From Dietzia psychralcaliphila (lineage in GTDB: Bacteria; Actinomycetota; Actinomycetes; Mycobacteriales; Mycobacteriaceae): DNA of 64,000 nt. How positions within the stretch are numbered: the stretch's first letter is position 1; each line of letters begins with the position of its first letter. A program made the translations under genes and the position numbers. The notes below the pieces were generated by a model. The model saw only the letters and a program-made list of their open reading frames with translations, did not search any database and was not told the DNA's origin. This document shows positions 62,777 through 64,000 of this stretch, piece by piece. The DNA lies in contig NZ_CP015453.1 of assembly GCF_003096095.1 (NCBI RefSeq), positions 3,100,001 through 3,164,000 on the forward strand, given 5' to 3'.

Positions 62777-63697
62777 TCAGCGGGCGGTGCGGGTAGCCGC
62801 GCGGGGGACGTCGTAGCGGTAGAAACCGTGGCCGCTCTTCTTGCCCAGACGCCCGGCCTCGACCATGCGCAACAGCAGGGGCGGCGGTGCGTACAGCGGC
62901 TCCCGGAACTCGGTGTACATCGAGTCGGCGATCGCCTTGACGGTGTCCAGGCCCACGAGGTCGGCCAGCGAGAGCGGGCCCATCGGGTGGGCGCATCCCA
63001 GCACCATGGCCTTGTCGATGTCCTCCGGGGTGGCGAAGCCGGACTCGGCCATCCGGACGGCCGAGAGCAGATACGGCACGAGAAGCGCGTTGACCACCGC
63101 GCCCGAACGGTCCGCGGAGTGCACCACCTGCTTGCCCAGGACCTGTTCGGCGAACCGCTGCGCCCGCTCGCGGACGGCCTCCCCCGTCTCGAGGGTGCTC
63201 ACCAGCTCGACCAGCGGGAGCACGGGGACGGGGTTGAAGAAGTGCATGCCGATCACGCGCCTGGGCTGCGCGGTGCACGTGCCGAGCTTCATGATCGGGA
63301 TGGAGGAGGTGTTGGAGGCCAGGACCGCCTCCGGATCGGTGACCACCTCGTCGAGTTCACGGAACACGGCCGTCTTGGCCGCCACGTCCTCGACGATCGC
63401 CTCGATCACCAACTGCCGATCGGCGAAATCCCCGAGATCGGTGGTGAACCGAAGTCGCAGGGCGGCCTGATCCCGCTCGCGTCCCGTGATCTTCCCGGAG
63501 GAGACCCCCCGGTCGAGTGAGGCCAGGATGCGGGACCGGCCCGCCGAGGCGAGTTCCCGGGTGGATTCCCACACCAGCACGTCGACGTGGGCGCGGGCGC
63601 ACACCTCGGCGATCCCCGCCCCCATCTGTCCGGCACCGACCACACCCACGCGGGTGATCGACCCCTGGCCGGGGGCTACCTCGCGGGTGGTGGGCAT
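62777..63697 (-). CDS. fadB2: 3-hydroxybutyryl-CoA dehydrogenase
   Basis: Oxidises 3-hydroxybutyryl-CoA with NAD(P), in fat breakdown or butyrate/PHB metabolism. It has 306 residues. NAD-binding 'VGVVGAGQMGAGIAEVCARA', 'LVIEAIVEDVAAKTAVF', 'LASNTSSIPI', the catalytic His in 'VIGMHFFNPVPVLPLVELV' and 'DLVGLDTVKAIADSMY' are all intact. It follows aceA as Rv0468 (fadB2) follows icl1, though here a hairpin lies between. The ATG at 63695-63697 has AAGGA about 10 bases upstream. Confidence 0.95.
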   Translation of the reverse strand: MPTTREVAPGQGSITRVGVVGAGQMGAGIAEVCARAHVDVLVWESTRELASAGRSRILASLDRGVSSGKITGRERDQAALRLRFTTDLGDFADRQLVIEAIVEDVAAKTAVFRELDEVVTDPEAVLASNTSSIPIMKLGTCTAQPRRVIGMHFFNPVPVLPLVELVSTLETGEAVRERAQRFAEQVLGKQVVHSADRSGAVVNALLVPYLLSAVRMAESGFATPEDIDKAMVLGCAHPMGPLSLADLVGLDTVKAIADSMYTEFREPLYAPPPLLLRMVEAGRLGKKSGHGFYRYDVPRAATRTAR

Positions 63698-63775
63698 GTG
63701 GGACACGTCCTTCTCGAACCGGGGGATCGGTCCGGGCGTGAGCCCGGGTGTGCGCCCGGGTGTGCGCCGGACACG

Positions 63776-63820
63776 ACCGGGGGCCGGGGCCGCCTCGACG
63801 AGACGGCCGCGGCCCCCGGT
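63776..63820 (-). terminator. hairpin between aceA and fadB2
   Basis: 17-base arms at 63776-63792 and 63804-63820 pair with a single mismatch around an 11-base loop, 49 bases after the aceA stop. No T-run follows on the minus strand. It probably ends most aceA transcripts. Next to it, cccgggtgtgcg is repeated in tandem (around 63741-63766). Confidence 0.6.
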
Positions 63821-63869
63821 GTGTTCATGTCATGGTGCTGGCCGCCCTACGGGAGGGCGACCCTGGGGG

Positions 63870-64000
63870 TCAGTGGAACTGACCCTCTTCGGTGGAACCC
63901 TTCAGCGCCGCGGTGGACGTGTTGGGGTCGACCGTGGTGGCGATGCGGTCGAAGTACCCGGCGCCGACCTCGCGCTGGTGCTTGACGGCGGTGAAGCCAC
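63870..64000 (-). CDS. aceA: isocitrate lyase (C-terminal end only)
   Basis: The last 42 codons of isocitrate lyase, cut by the window edge. The translation runs '[20 protein letters not shown]' and ends 'STEEGQFH', which matches the C-terminus of mycobacterial Icl1 almost exactly. The enzyme splits isocitrate into succinate and glyoxylate in the glyoxylate shunt, for growth on fatty acids or acetate. Neighbouring fadB2 fits fatty-acid use. The catalytic residues lie outside the window. Confidence 0.95.
   Translation of the reverse strand, partial: GFTAVKHQREVGAGYFDRIATTVDPNTSTAALKGSTEEGQFH

Noticed and set aside
60342-62816. 824-codon plus-strand frame opposite the MetE-like gene
   Set aside because: Antisense shadow; the minus-strand frame shows clear MetE homology throughout.
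1-64000. tRNA or rRNA genes, insertion sequences, complete CRISPR arrays
   Set aside because: Looked for T-loop-like and transposase signatures by eye; none was convincing. A tRNA or IS scan would settle this.

Overview
The window is high-GC DNA (long antisense open frames over most genes, GTG as well as ATG starts, few T-tract terminators) from an actinobacterium of the order Mycobacteriales. Evidence: mycothiol synthesis (mshA), a SenX3/RegX3 pair beside gpmA, an HbhA-like adhesin, a BfrB-type ferritin, the 33-residue ribosomal protein bS22, and a gene order that follows the Mycobacterium tuberculosis stretch from about Rv0467 (icl1) to Rv0526 in reverse. Deviations (fused ureAB with ureE, a partner-switching/glycosyltransferase operon, a TAP-type secreted hydrolase between the haem genes) point to a non-Mycobacterium genus; Dietzia or a relative is plausible but is not proven by the sequence.

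Layout. 0-12 kb: haem synthesis on the minus strand, hemA-hemC-cobA/hemD-hemB, three small membrane proteins, a secreted hydrolase, hemL, a histidine phosphatase and a truncated TlpA-like lipoprotein. 12-21 kb: HNH-like protein, glutaredoxin-like protein, SerB1-type phosphatase, acyltransferase, NAD-dependent epimerase-like protein, bS22, an excisionase-fold regulator, proC, a repeat-rich membrane protein, a Ppx/GppA phosphatase and a cysteine-rich Rv0495c-like protein. 21-29 kb: regX3, senX3, gpmA, an acyl-CoA ligase, a YbjN protein, mshA and a hydrolase. 29.6-35 kb: epoxide-hydrolase-like gene, then a five-gene, start/stop-overlapping operon (GH26-like lipoprotein, GAF-SpoIIE phosphatase, cellulose-synthase-like glycosyltransferase, STAS protein, RsbW-like kinase). 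35-37.5 kb: a chimeric gene remnant, a secreted lipase and a short-chain dehydrogenase. 37.5-44.2 kb: urease, ureAB-C-G-D-E-F followed by urtA. 44.7-50.8 kb: ferritin, a RibD-like reductase, an ABC-F ATPase, a YidC paralogue and murB. 50.8-64 kb: DUF2505, DUF2993, metallophosphoesterase, quinone oxidoreductase, deoC, purU, a MerR regulator, DUF2516, hbhA, an XRE regulator, DUF445, a small membrane protein, a MetE-like protein, fadB2 and the 3' end of aceA.

How genes work together. The haem genes form overlapping operons supplying tetrapyrrole, next to a cytochrome-c-maturation-type thioredoxin. The urease block encodes the enzyme, a full nickel chaperone set including a very His-rich UreE, and a urea-binding lipoprotein; a GlnR-like site lies upstream. 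The ferritin is preceded by an IdeR/DtxR-like iron box. The 30-35 kb operon looks like a polysaccharide synthase whose activity or expression could be set by a phosphatase/STAS/kinase switch; this is the best candidate for an undescribed system. The most striking single protein is a MetE-like enzyme that keeps the fold and substrate motifs but has lost three of four zinc ligands and the catalytic histidine.
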